DNA of 62,500 bases. It comes from Cristatella mucedo (Eukaryota; Bryozoa; Phylactolaemata; Cristatellidae). The DNA lies in contig WPIO01000364.1 in the NCBI GenBank assembly GCA_009760855.2, positions 1 through 62,500 on the forward strand. The letters run 5' to 3'. The notes below the pieces were generated by a model. The model did no database searches and had not been told where the DNA came from. It saw only the letters and a program-made list of their open reading frames with translations. The stretch's first letter is position 1. Each line of letters opens with the position of its first letter. This document shows positions 33,552 to 45,260 of the stretch, in pieces. The position numbers and the translations under genes are program-made.

Positions 33552-33735
33552 CCGTGATGGCACACTATGTAAGGCGGTTGCTTTCACGACCACGGTCCCG
33601 AGGTCGTGGGTTCGATTCCTGCCGTGGGTATTCCTTCATCGCCACTGCAAGCGGTGGTGATAGCCGTAAAGGCTCTTTTGTCGCTATACAAAAAGAGTCT
33701 GTTTAATCAGCTAGTATTTATTTATTTATAGTGGC
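33552..33735 (+). mobile_element. SINE-2, well preserved
   Basis: Head 'gccgtgatggcacactatg', B box GGGTTCGATTCC near 33607, body 'gtggtgatagcc', tail hairpin CTCTTTTG...CAAAAAGAG, then 'aatcagctagtatttattt'. Good reference copy for the family. 33736-34290 holds no supported gene. Confidence 0.8.
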
Positions 33736-34295
33736 ACGTTGGTGGATAAGTGGGTGGTGTGAGGTTGAACCCATGCAAACTGCCTAGCAGTACAGCTACC
33801 ATGGGGCAGCATTTATAAAGCAAAAACTATAAGTCTACCATCGTGCAAAACACACTTGTTGATCAGATGTCGGATTAAAATTGCCTGTAATGCATGCACA
33901 TTCCATACAAATAGGGTCACTGTGAGAAACATGGCATTTCATGTAACAGCACAGACAAATAACAGCATACCTCCCACCTTCTGCAATCGCATACAGCAAT
34001 CATGGTGCTGTACTTGCTGTACAATCATGGTGCTGCACACACTTGCTAAGCCTAACTAAGTACTTAAGCAAGGCACACCTGCCAGGTGTGCACACAGGAC
34101 GAGAAATTGCATGAACCTGACATTCACTGAAGGATGGGCATTTTGTGTTCAAAACAAATTCATGTTGCTGCTACTAAAGAGCTTGCTCCTCCTCCAATTA
34201 AACGTTTGGTCATAGCCCGACAGCATTGCACACACCCAGTACCCTGCTTACCTGAGTAAATGTGAGGAACATGTCATATGTAACTCAGGAGCTTA

Positions 34296-36510
34296 ATAAT
34301 AAAAATAATAATTCACTTGATAAAGCGCCCTCAGAGAACTTAATCTCTCTATAGGCGCTTTACATTTGCTGTAAAGGGAAATGCAATTGAATCGTAAGGA
34401 AAATCATGCTTGAAAAAACAAACGAAATGAATCATATGGTTAGGGGTGAAATGCACAGGGTCAGCATGCAAATGTGGTTAGTGGCACCATGCACAGTGTC
34501 AGCATGCATAAGCACATCAAGGACGAATCACAGGGACCCACTTAATGCTGTCCTAAATAGGTGTGTTTTTAGTTTCCTTTTAAATGTGGTCAGGTCAGGG
34601 GATGTTCTGACGCAGGTCGGGAGGGAGTTCCAGGCTTTGGGAGCATATGAACTAAATGCACGGTCTCCAAAGGATTTAAGGTTTGTATGAGGTATTTCTA
34701 GACTGTTGGATTCCGAAAAGCAGGTGGTAGGATGCTTAGCCTGATGGGGTAGTATATCTGACAGATAGGCTGGAGCCATAGAACGAAGGGACCTAAAAGT
34801 GAGGGACAAAACCTTGAAGTCAATCCGTTGCTTGACTGGTAGCCAGTGCAGGTCGGCGAGAAGTGGAGAAATGTGGCAACTGCCACGCTCACGACAGACA
34901 AGCCTAGCTGCAGAGTTTTGCACCAGCTGCAATTGCCTGATCGCACATGCTGGTAGGCCAGTAAGCAGTGAGTTGCCGAAGTCGAGACGGGATGTCACGA
35001 ATGCATGGACCAACTTGGACGTGGCATTTTTTATCTAAACAGGCCCGAATTTTAGCAATGTTATGAAGCTGAAAATAGGCGGATTTGACTGTGGAGCTGA
35101 TGTGGTCGTCTAACGAGAGGTCGCTTTGGAATATGACACCTAGATTTCGAGCTGATTCAACTGGAGATATGCTCGCAGAGCCAATTTTGAGAGTCAGCCT
35201 TTCCAATCTCTGGATCACACTGGGTTTGCCCATAACTAGTAAGTTTGTTTTATCATCGTCAAGTTTTAGAAAACTTGCTGCCATCCATGTGCAGATGTCA
35301 TCAATGCATGCAGCTAGTGAGTTTAAAGAATTTGAGGTGCTCGAAGGCTGGGAGGGATCAAAGCTAAGGTACAACTGAGTGTCATCTGCATAGAAGTGAA
35401 AGCCTAGATTGTGCTTGGCAATCACATCAGCAAAAGGCAGAGTATAAACCGTGAAAAGAACCGGACCTAGCACGGAGCCCTGAGGTACTCCATATTTCAG
35501 AGGTACTTCAGATGATCTTTGTCCATTCACGTCAATACTCTGGAGTCTCCCACTGAGATAGGACCTGAACCACTGCAGAGCAGTGCCAGTGATGCCCAGG
35601 CAAGATGAGAGGCGCTCTAGAAGAACTTTGTGATCGATGGTATCAAAAGCTGCCGAAAGATCAAGCAAAACAAGCAGAGACACTCTACCCACGTCTGCAT
35701 TCCTAAGTCGGTCGTTGTATACCCGAAGCAATGCTGACTCTGTGGAGTGATTAGCTCTAAAGCCAGACTGGAACTTACTAGCAAGGTGTGAGTTTCCGAT
35801 ATACGAGTTCAGCTGGTCCGCCACGACCCGTTCGAGTGTCTTTCATAGGAATGGTAGAAGGGAAACTGGGCAGTAGTTGCTCAAGTTCTCTTGGTCAAGT
35901 GTAGTTTTCTTGAGAAGTGGCATGACTACAGCTTTTTTGAAAGGTGCTGGGACATGACCCGAGGCTAATGACAAATTAATGATGTTAGTTATGCATGGCA
36001 GCAGCAGATTAATGCAACGTAGGAGCAGGACTGTGGGAATAGGGTCCAGAGGACTTGTTGTCTTCTTTGATTGAGATACGAACTTTAGGACTAGATCTAG
36101 TGACCTGCTTAAATGCAGACATTGAGATGCTGCCAGGAACCGAGGAACAGCATTCTAGTGGGGAGGTTGTCATCGCAGGGATGGATTCCCTGATCTTGTC
36201 TATCTTCTGCACAAAGAATCGAGAGAGGCGATCGGCTAGATCATCATTAGGATCATCAGGTAATGAGCTAATCTGGGAACGGTTGAGGAGATGGTTTATT
36301 GTCGACATCAGCATTTTTGGGTTGTGCATCTGTGATTCAACAATGTTTTTATAAAAACTAGACTTAGCCTTTGCTAGGATCGATTGGTACGACCTACAGT
36401 AGTCTTCATATGCCTGTCGATGGACAGGTAGTCCGGATCTTTTGTATGCTTTTTCAGGCTTTCGTTTAGTAGACATAGCTAGTTTAATGTCTGCGGTATT
36501 TCAAAGGACA
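34296..36510 (-). mobile_element. LINE-A, long copy
   Basis: Tail (ATT)n and hairpin at 34297-34375, 3' UTR, nearly complete RT ORF, and pre-RT region to about 36510 (TDIKLA-type block), where homology ends. It overlaps the left edge of the 4.17-kb segmental duplication. Confidence 0.85.
34528..36476 (-). pseudogene. LINE-A ORF in three frames
   Basis: 36009-36476 carries the linker (STKRKPEKAYKRSG, MHNPKMLMS). 34904-35824 carries RT with FQSGFRANHSTES, LLDLSAAFDTIDH (motif A intact), [10 protein letters not shown] and [10 protein letters not shown]. 34528-35013 carries the C-terminus. Frameshifts at about 35030 (DKKCHV for DKDTTS) and about 35840 break it. All three RT catalytic motifs are intact. 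Confidence 0.8.
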
Positions 36511-36952
36511 AACCAGATATGGCTATTAGTTCGTTGACCAACTCAAATCTCTTGACGGAAGGGAAATTTTCAGGACTTTCGAATAGGAGTCTTGTTATAG
36601 TTATAATACACTGGAGATAATTAGAGCTGGGTTTACACTATCGGATTTTCTCGTAGTTAGGGCGTTTATACTGTCGGTTTAGCAAACATTGATAGCCGAT
36701 AGAGTAGCCGGCAGCCCCGAGCACTAATTCAGGATGCTGACATTGAAAAATGTTTCCCTGTAAAAATTGGGAGTTTGAAGCTTCAGCCATCGAAGAATCG
36801 GCAGAAATGGAAGATAACGATACCCAATGCGGGTTTTTGTAATAGTGTATGTATAGCTCTAAGTACAGAGCTGTTACAGGTGTATTGATGCATTCCAGAT
36901 ACAGACGTGCATTACTAGATTTAGGAAAAACAAGCAAGCTATAATAGGCAAT

Positions 36953-37320
36953 AATAATGATACACTTGCCAAAGCACCCTCAGAGAACTTGATCTCTTTT
37001 TAGGCGCTTTGCATTTGCTGCAAAGGAAGCACGATCTAACAATGAGTGGTATCATGCTTGATAAACAACATGATAAACAACATGGTTAGGGGTGACATGC
37101 ACACGGTCAGCATGCAAGCTTGGTTAGTGGCAGCATGCAACAGTGTCAGCTGGCATAGGCACATAAAGGACGAATCAGAGTGACCCACCAAATGCTGTCA
37201 TACATAGGTGCGTTTATAAGTTCCTTTTAAATGTAGTCAATTCTGGGGATGCCATGAAGCAAGTCGGGAGTGAGTTCGAGGCTTTGGGAGCATACTAACT
37301 AAATGCATGGTCTCATTCTA
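36953..37320 (-). mobile_element. LINE-A 3' fragment
   Basis: Reversed hairpin ('agagaacttgatctcttttt', 'aggcgctttgcatttgctg'), 3' UTR and short ORF end. 36511-36952 and 37321-37585 show no gene; two 'tttacac/tttatac' motifs lie at 36628-36680. Confidence 0.75.
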
Positions 37321-37585
37321 AATCAGATCATTTGTAAAGTTCAATGCATCAGGCTGCTTTCAAACCATATATCCAAAAACGTTGGCCTAAAAAACTAAAT
37401 TGATTCTGAGCTAAATCTGCTAGCTTAATCCTGGATCGCTGTTTGAAATAAGAATCTTAGATGTACGTGGTCAATTAGGCCATGCTATCAGTATCTGTGT
37501 TCGGTCAAAGTTTGATATCAAGATTCAATAACATTATAAACGAATCCGATGCCTCGCGTTCTGCCTTACAATGCTTGGTGGGATG

Positions 37586-37955
37586 TACAATAGATAATAA
37601 TATTATTAAAAATAATAGTAATACCCAGGAAAATGCACACTCCGGGAACTCAATCTCTTTCTAGGCACTTTACATTTGCTGCAAAGCAAGCCTAATCTAA
37701 TGGTTAATTGTAGTATGCTAAATAAACAACACGAATGACATGGTTAGGGGTGACATGCACAGGGTCGGCATGCAAGTGTGGTTAGCTGCAGCATGCACAG
37801 TGTCGTTATGGATGAGCACATAAAGGTCGAATAACAAGGGCCCACTAAATGCTGTGATGAATATGCTCATTTTTAATTTCATTTTGAAAGTGGTCAAGTC
37901 AGGGAATGTTGTGACCCAAGTCGGGATTGAGTTCCAGGCTTTGGGAGCACTAGCT
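37586..37955 (-). mobile_element. LINE-A 3' fragment
   Basis: Imperfect reversed ATT tail, hairpin ('ctcaatctctttctaggcac'), 3' UTR ('ggttaggggtgacatgcac') and ORF end to 'ccaggctttgggagc'. Confidence 0.75.
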
Positions 37956-37984
37956 TAGATCCCTCTAGAAGGGAGGGACCTTAC

Positions 37985-38096
37985 CTTAGCTACCACTAAT
38001 CATTCGATCGTGCTCCCTTCGCAGCAAATGTAAAGCGCCTATAAAGAGATTGAGTTCTCTGGGGGCGCCATATCAAATCCATTAAATTATTAACAT
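37985..38096 (+). mobile_element. LINE-A 3' tail, opposite orientation
   Basis: 'gcaaatgtaaagcgcctat', 'gagttctctgggggcgcc' and a degenerate tail immediately right of an inverted LINE-A fragment. Confidence 0.7.
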
Positions 38097-38179
38097 TATT
38101 TAAATAGCAAAAGATTTTATAGCAAGAGAGGGCTGAACTTTGTTCTTAAAGCTGATCAAGGAGCAGAGGAACTAAATAT

Positions 38180-38326
38180 AAAATATAATTCATTTATATA
38201 GCGCCCCAAGAGAACTTAATCTCTATTCAGGCGCTGCACATATGCCTCGGGGCTCGAGCCCACGACCTCAGTCAGACCTTAGTCGGGGCGAGCACCTTAA
38301 CCACTAGACCAAACTAGCTCGGCTGA
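38180..38326 (-). mobile_element. SINE-1
   Basis: Reversed: 'gagctagtttggtctagtgg' with A box, 'gggctcgagcccc', tail hairpin GCGCCTGAATAG...GGGGCGC. One of the best copies, used to define the family. Confidence 0.8.
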
Positions 38327-38514
38327 ACCACCAACAATAGGCAGGCTGAAGGAGAGGCATGCCCCTTCGGGGGATATCGCTCAGCTTCAAAGATCTTTTG
38401 GTAGGCATAGTCACTCTTGGCTAAATATATGATTGTTAAGCTGGCTGGAAAACTCGTTATTTTAGTTAATTAGTTATTGTCAATCAATCGGTTTGGTTAC
38501 TGTTAATCAATCGG

Positions 38515-38960
38515 TTGATTCAACCTTTGGCTCCAGCCTATCTCCCTGATCTAGTCCCCCACAAGGCCAAACATCGTACCACCCACTTTTCACAATCTAA
38601 TAGCTTTCCAATACCTCGTACAAACCTCAAATCCTTTGGAGACCCTGCATTTAGTTTCCATGCTCCCAAAGCCGGGAACTCACTCCCAGCTGGCGTTACA
38701 TCCCTGACTTGACCACATTTAAAAAGAACTACAAAACGCACCTATTTAGGGTAGCATTTATTGGGTCCCTGTGATTCGTGCTTTGTGTGTTATGCCTGCT
38801 GACACTGTGCATGCCACCCCTAACCATGTTATTCATGTTGTTTATCAAGCATGATATCAATCACCATTCTACTGCATTTCCCTTTACAGCAAATGTAAAG
38901 CGCTAAAAAGAGATTGAGTTCTCTGAGGGCACTTTATCAAATATAATTTACCAATGGTTA
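38515..38960 (+). mobile_element. LINE-A 3' fragment
   Basis: Starts at 'ttggctccagcctatctccc' (LAPAYL), ORF end with small deletions, 3' UTR and hairpin; tail decayed. 38961-39229 shows nothing further. Confidence 0.75.
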
Positions 38961-39229
38961 TCACTTGTTATTCAGTGAGTAGCACAGCACCTGGATGGAG
39001 ATCTGGTTCTCTTTGAGTGCAATATAAAAGACTTAGTATTACCATAGAAATCTAAAAGATGCATTGCATCTGCCAAAAACAGGACTTGAAGACCAACTTA
39101 TAACTAGGAATCGAAAGTAGCTATTAGATAAGTCCAAATTGAACCATATCCGGTTAAGGTTTGGAGAATGATCAAAAAGTCATGATTCGACCAATGCGAC
39201 CATTTTCGCTCCTCGTATTCCTGATTGCG

Positions 39230-39567
39230 TGTTTCGCAATAAGGTCGGCTGGAACTCCCTCCCGACTTGCTTCACAACATCCCCTGACTTGAGTATTTTT
39301 AAAAATAACTTAAAAACACACCTATTCAGGACAGTATTTAGAGGATCCCTGTGATTCGTCCTCCATTTGCTTATGCGGCCTGACACTGTGCATGCTGTCA
39401 CTAACCACATTTGCATGCTGACCCTGTGCATATCACCCTTATCCATGTTATTCATTTTGTTTGTTTATCAAGCATGATATTACTCACCATTCAATTGCAT
39501 TTCCCTTTGCAGCAAATGAAAAGCGCCTAGAGTAAGATTGAGTTCTCTGAGGGCACTTTGTCAAGTG

Positions 39568-39618
<51 letters not shown>
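39230..39618 (+). mobile_element. LINE-A 3' fragment with long ATT tail
   Basis: ORF end from 'tggaactccctcccgacttg', 3' UTR, hairpin and about 16 ATT units. The unit-2 copy has fewer, as expected for a microsatellite. 39640-40190 holds no supported gene. Confidence 0.8.
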
Positions 39619-40622
39619 GAAGCTAGCCGAGCTGAGGAGCAATACGGAGCTCTTTGCATCCACAGACAGCACACGGTGGAAGGTACAGAGCTTTTCGAAA
39701 TATTAGATTGCACAGTACAAGGGCCGACAAAGCGGCACCTTACATCTCAGGATTACAGCATCCTGCGTACAATCCCGAGCTGCTTGAGCCCAGCCCAGTA
39801 AGGACAGCATGTCTATAAAAAAATTCAGTCTGCCGTGCTCTGGCTTCTCAAGAGGCCATCAGGTAATGTTCGATCGAATGGGTGCACAGTTCGCCTAGGA
39901 TACGACGGGGGTTGACAAACTTAGTGAACTACTACCCTTATTTCAGGAGGTCAAGAAGACACTCTAGGTCGGCAGAAATAAAGTGTCCAAGGCAAGTTTT
40001 TTTTTACGTGCAATGCCAAACATTGCGATCAACAGCTTGGCACGAGTCGAAAACATTGGAAACTGAGCATGTGGCAGCTGTTACAGGAAATGAGAGTATT
40101 GCAAGATGTAAACTTGGATGGGAGAACTTCTGAAGCTTGCAGCTAAATCAACTCAAATTGCACATCAGAGGGACGCTCTTGAACTGTTTTGAATGATCAT
40201 GCACATGCAGATCTCATTCAATCTACAGTGTGTGCCCACATCCTCCTCTAAAATAACCTGTGAATCGCGAAACCTCAAGACCCATGACATCTATGCTGTC
40301 CGTGAGAGAATATCTGCTTCACCTCTGCTGCTCAGTCCTCCCTCCGATCTGGCATCATTGGTAGATAGCTACAACACGACACTAGCTGACACGCAAGACG
40401 AGTTTGCACCTCTGACAAAGTAGACTGTGCGCCCCCACCGAGACAGCCTTTGGTGTACCACGGACATTAAACTATCTGGTCTACTAAACGGAAGCTTGAA
40501 AAAGCATACAAAAGATCCGGAGTAACTGTTCATCGACAGGCATATAAAGACTACGGTAGGTCGTACAATCGATCCTAGCAAAGGCCAAGTCTAGCTTCTA
40601 TAGAAACATTGTTGAATCACAG

Positions 40623-41409
40623 ATGCACAATCCAAAAATGCTGATGTCGACAATAAATCATCTCCTCAACCGTTCCCAGATTAGCTCCTTACCAGATGAT
40701 CCTAATGATGATCTAGCCGATCGCTTATCTCGATTCTTTGTGCAGAAGATAGACCAGATCAGGGAATCCATCCCTGCGATGACAACCTCCCCACTAGAAT
40801 GCTGTTCCTCGGTTCCTGGCTGCACCTCAGTGTCAGCATTTAAGCAGGTCACTAGTGATCTAGTCCTAAAGTTCGTATCTCAATCAAAGAAGACAACAAG
40901 TCCTCTGGACCCTATTCCCACAGTCCTGCTCCTACGTTGCATTGATCTGCTGCTGCCATGCATAACTAATATCATTAATATGTCATCAGCCTGTGGTCAT
41001 GTCCCAGCACCTTTCAACAAAAACTGTAGTCGAGCCACTTCTCAAGAAAGCAACACTAGACCAAAACAACTTAAGCAACTACCGCCCAGTCTCCCTTCTG
41101 CCATTTCTATCAAAGACACTGGAACAGGTCGTGGCAGACCAGCTAAACTCATCTATCGAAACCTCATACCTTGCTAGTAAGTTCCAGTCTGGCTTTAGAG
41201 CTAATCACTCAACAGATTCAGCATTGCTTAGGGTATACAACGACCTACTTAGGAATGAAGACATGGGTAGGGTGTGTCTGCTTGTTTTGCTCGATCTTTC
41301 GGCAGCTTTTGATACCATCGATCACAAAGTACTTCTAGAGCGCCTCTCATCTCGCCTGGGCATCACTGGCACTGCTCTGCAGTGGTTCAGGTCCTATCTC
41401 AGTGGGTGA
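40623..41409 (+). pseudogene. LINE-A RT N-terminal part
   Basis: Frames 40623-41177 and 40993-41409 overlap through a frameshift near 41025. Motifs: NYRPVSLLPFLSKTLEQVVA, FQSGFRANHSTDS, LLDLSAAFDTIDH. A TGA at 41407 (SG* in SYLSG) separates it from motif B. Confidence 0.75.
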
Positions 41410-41481
41410 CTCCAGAGTATTGACGGGAATGGACAAAGATCATCTGAAGTACCTCTAAAACATGGAGTACCTCAGGGCTCT

Positions 41482-42399
41482 GTGCTAGGTCCGGTCCTTT
41501 TCACGGTTTATACTCTGCCTTTTGCTGATGCGATTGCCAAGCACAATCTAGGCTTTCACTGCTATGCAGATGACACTCAGTTGTACCTTTGCTTTGATCC
41601 CTCCCAGCCTTCGAGCACCTCAAATTCTCTAAACTCACTTGCTGCATGCATTGATGACATCTGCACATGGAAGGCAGCAAATTTTCTTAAACTAAACGAT
41701 GATGAAACTAACTTACTAGTTATGGGCAAACCCAGCGTGATTCAGAAATTTGAAAGGCTGACTCTCAAAATTGGCTCTGCCAGCATATCTCCAGTTGAAT
41801 CAGCTCGAAATCTAGGTGTCATATTCCAAAGTGACCTCTCGTTAGACGACCACATCAGCTCCACAGTCAACTCATCCTATTTTCAGCTTCATAACATTGC
41901 TAAAATTAGGGCTTGTTTAGATAAGGATACCACGTCCAAGTTGGTCCGTGCATTCGTGACATCCAGTCTCGACATCTGCAACTCACTGCTTACTGGCCTA
42001 CCAGCATGTGCGATCAGGCGATCGCAGCTGGTGCAAAACTCTGCAGCTAGGCTTGTCTGTCGTGAGCGTCGCAGTTGCCACATTACTCCACTTCTCGCCG
42101 ACCTGCACTGGCTACCAGTGAGGCAACGGATTGACTTCAAGGTTTTGTTGCTCACTTTTAGGTCTCTTCATTCTATGGCTCCAGCCTATCTTTCAGATAT
42201 ACCACCCCATCAGGCCAAGCATCGTACCACCCGCTTTTCGGAATCCAACAGTCTGGAAATACCTCGTACAAACCTTAAATCCTTTGGAGACCGTGCATTT
42301 AGCTCGTATGCTCCCAAAGCTTGGAACTTCCTCCCGACCTGCGTCAGAACATCCCCTGCCCTGACCACATTTAAAAGAAACTTAAAAACACTTATTTAG
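41482..42399 (+). pseudogene. LINE-A RT C-terminal half
   Basis: 305-codon frame from [21 protein letters not shown] (Phe-to-Cys before YADD), thumb and C-terminus; ends LKTLI because a small deletion removes the usual [12 protein letters not shown] ending. Confidence 0.75.
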
Positions 42400-43062
42400 G
42401 ACAGCATTTAGTGGGTCCCTGTGATTCGTCCTTGATGTGCTTATGCGTGCTGACACTGTGTATGCTGCCACTAACCACATTTGCATGCTGACCCTGTGCA
42501 TGTCACCCCTAACCATATTATTCATTTCGTTTGTTTTTCAGGCATGATTTTACTTACTATTCTATTGCATATCACTTTGCAGCAAATGTAAAGCGCCTAG
42601 AAAGAGATTAAGTTCTCTGAGGGCGCTTTATCACGTGCAATATATTATTATTATATTAGGCTATTAGAATCAGCTACTATTTCTTTGACATCAGAAGCTG
42701 CAAAGTAGCAGTGATGTAGGCCACCATCAAATCTAGCACTAACCACACTGCGGCATTTCCTGTACACTGCAAGGAAAGGGCTTTGAAAAAGACTTAGTTC
42801 AGTTCAGTTCTGTCTAGCTCATGGCCTAGCATCAAAAAGATAGCAAAACTGCTGTGGGAAGCACAACCATCTTCTTGCTTGAAAGAAAGTAGTCCATCAC
42901 CAGCTAGAAGTGGCTGCGACTTGATGCTTTTTTGCGTTCAAGCAGGAAAATGTAATATCACCCTGTATGTGTAGAACTTATGCAAGCACTGCTCAATGTG
43001 TCATACCTATACATAAGTTTAAATAAAGCTTGAACAATGCCAGGGTCAAGCAGCAAGCTGCA

Positions 43063-43198
43063 ATGTCTGTTGGCTGCCGAATGCGTACCGAAAGCCGCTT
43101 AGGCTGTGAGTGCGCTATACAAAACTCTCCTGCGTAACACCCACATGGTCTTTATGACTTTGTGGAGTTACTGACGGAGATACATTACATTACATTAC
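43063..43198 (+). mobile_element. LINE-B 3' UTR, very short copy
   Basis: About 136 bp: 'ttggctgccgaatgcgtacc' through 'ctttgtggagttactgacgg' and three ACATT units. 42656-43062 shows nothing else. Confidence 0.75.
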
Positions 43199-43289
43199 AA
43201 TGGCAAACAATGTGCTTATTGATCCAGCTATGAGGTGAAGGATGCATAATGTGTCGTGGGTTACCGGCACTGTCAAACGTAATTTCCAA

Positions 43290-43470
43290 TCGCTTTTAGG
43301 GATTACCAACATTTTCAGATTGTGCATCCATTATTCTACGATGTTTGTACACAAGCTGGCCTAGGCTTTAACTAGGATCGCTTGGCATGATCTATAGTTG
43401 TCCCGGTATGCTAGTCAATGGATGGTCAGTCCTGTATATTTCTCAAGCTGGCATTGAGTAGATTTGGCCC
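43290..43470 (-). mobile_element. LINE-A pre-RT fragment
   Basis: Reversed match to the linker ('cagattgtgcatccattatt', 'ctaggatcgcttggcatga', 'ccagtcaatggatgg'-like). Decayed. Confidence 0.5.
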
Positions 43471-43880
43471 GTTCAATTGTCAGCAGTAAACCACAGACCA
43501 CCAGGGCAAGAAAGAACAGCAAGCTAGGTGTGAGGAGCAAAGCGGTTCACAATGTCAGCTTGTGGGACATTTCTGTGCATGCTACTGTCCACTGTATAAA
43601 ACCAGTCAATGGGCTCCCTTTTCAGCTATAATACTGAACATACAAAAATTAAGTTATGAACAGTGTTAGTGAATGAACACATACATGCTTCCTTACCCTT
43701 TACATTGCTGCTAAATGAGCTAACTCTGTGTAGCATGCATCACTGACGCCTGGTCTCGACCTATACATTTTTAAAGCTTAAATGCTCAGCTAACCCAAAC
43801 TTCCTTGGTGCATTTAATACAAGACTAGTTGCCTTATATACAGCACATTTGCCATGCCCCATAGTCACTGCTGGTATCGA

Positions 43881-43890
43881 ACACACACAT

Positions 43891-43957
<67 letters not shown>

Positions 43958-43976
43958 CACACACATACACACGTGC

Positions 43977-44009
<33 letters not shown>
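43881..44009. repeat. (CA)n microsatellite
   Basis: About 129 bp of CA with interruptions (catacacacgtgctaac). Apparent ORFs of His/Thr or Val/Cys here are artefacts. Confidence 0.95.
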
Positions 44010-44010
<1 letters not shown>

Positions 44011-44129
44011 GAAGGTAAAATCAATCAAGACGACAACGAATTTTTGGGTTGTCACTTGGCTGTACCATACTGGCTTGAAATTTTTTGAATGAGAGTGGGC
44101 AAATGTTAAGACACGGTATTTTCAATAGC

Positions 44130-44880
44130 TCCATATTTCAAAATATAAACATGACTTTCACTTGACGACCACATTAGCTCCGAGATCTACATACTTTCAG
44201 CCCTATACACTTACGACATTTGGGCTTGCTAAAAAGAAAATACCACAACAAAGCAGGTTCATGCGCATGTGACCATCCATATGGAATTCTGTAACTCACT
44301 AGTTACAGGTTTTCCTGTACATGCAAACAAGACTAAAGTTGGTGTTCTGCTGCTAGGGTTGTCTGTAGTGTAACAGTGTACGTTGTAACTGCCTTGTCTG
44401 TCGTGTAACTGTGTACGTTGTAACTGCCACATTACGTTACTTCTCACCAACCAGCTCCGGCTTTCCATCAAGCAGCATACAAATCTTTAAGGTTCTGTCA
44501 CACACTCTACCACACCAATATTCTCGTGACACTTTATACAATGTGCCACCTTAACCGACACAAGTCGTTTAGCTGTGGCTCTAAACAATCTCAAGCCTTT
44601 TGTAGACCACGCCTTTAGTTCGCATGCTCTCAGAGTGTGGGACTCGCAACTATCTGACACTACGACATCCCTTGACACGATGACATTTAAAAAGAAGCAA
44701 GAAAACCATTAGATCCTTACAGGATTTGCTGGGTTTAAGTCAATTTTACTGTAAATGCTTACGTGCGCAGACACTATTACTAACCAATCTTAACCAATCA
44801 ACATGCTATATTTTCGGCACATGTTTAAAGAGTCCGGAGAGGGATTTAGTTCTCTTCCACCGCCTTACAGATGCCTCATC
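44130..44880 (+). mobile_element. Decayed LINE-A 3' half
   Basis: From 'cacttgacgaccacattagc' (SLDDHIS) through a local duplication of 'gtgtaacagtgtacgttgta' near 44368/44400 to an eroded tail ('ggagagggatttagttctct'). Confidence 0.55.
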
Positions 44881-45164
44881 ATTATTCCGAAGACTCCTGA
44901 AAGTGGAGATAGGCAATAGTGGGTGCAGAGGCAGAATGGTGAATGACCAGTAATGTCTTTTTTTAAAGGCACGGTAACTACTGGTTAAGGTCATGGAGGT
45001 GCCAATAAAAAATATCTTTCTAATAGCTTAGAACCATAACTTCTGCTTTGAAACAATGGAATCACTGTATTTAGCGGTGCACCCTACACAATAGCAAGAT
45101 GTGCGAGCTAACACACGAACACTTGCAAATGTAGCTGCAAGGTATGATGTTATTAAAATGGGCT

Positions 45165-45260
45165 GTCACTGGTTTCTCTGCATCGGTGAAAGCCGTCAAG
45201 GCTCTTCTGCCGCCATATCAATTAGGCTTTTGAATCAGCTTATCTTTAACCTTAGGCAAG
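45165..45260 (+). mobile_element. SINE-2 3' fragment
   Basis: 'gtgaaagccgtcaaggctct', 'tctgccgccatatc' and 'gaatcagcttatctttaa' match the body and tail of SINE-2; the tRNA-like head is gone. Confidence 0.55.

Larger units (their letters stand above)
30690..33565. repeat. Tandem duplication, unit 2 (contains frameshifted Ig exon)
   Basis: Second copy of the cassette. It is enlarged by three later insertions: a hAT MITE (30933-31111), a LINE-B (31477-31942) and a LINE-A (32578-33340). Divergence from unit 1 is clearly visible but blocks align throughout. Confidence 0.75.
35604..39776. repeat. 4.17-kb segmental duplication, unit 1
   Basis: Matches 49645-53802 in the same orientation with a constant offset of about 14.04 kb and only scattered differences. 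It starts inside the LINE-A RT and ends in non-repeat DNA after the ATT run, so it is a genomic duplication rather than a transposon. Confidence 0.85.
40195..42655 (+). mobile_element. LINE-A, long copy
   Basis: Starts in the EN-RT linker (SKITCESRN ... IYAVRERISASPLL), then the pre-RT, RT, C-terminus, 3' UTR, hairpin at about 42590-42632 and ATT tail. Longest 5' extent of any copy here apart from the detached EN fragment at 49012. Confidence 0.85.

Noticed and set aside
33552-33640. Functional tRNA gene at the SINE-2 B box
   Set aside because: The head is followed by the shared SINE body and tail in five places, and acceptor-stem pairing is absent.
39484-39801. Poly-Tyr and poly-Ile ORFs
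   Set aside because: They are translations of the ATT tail of LINE-A; the same occurs at 53566-53808.
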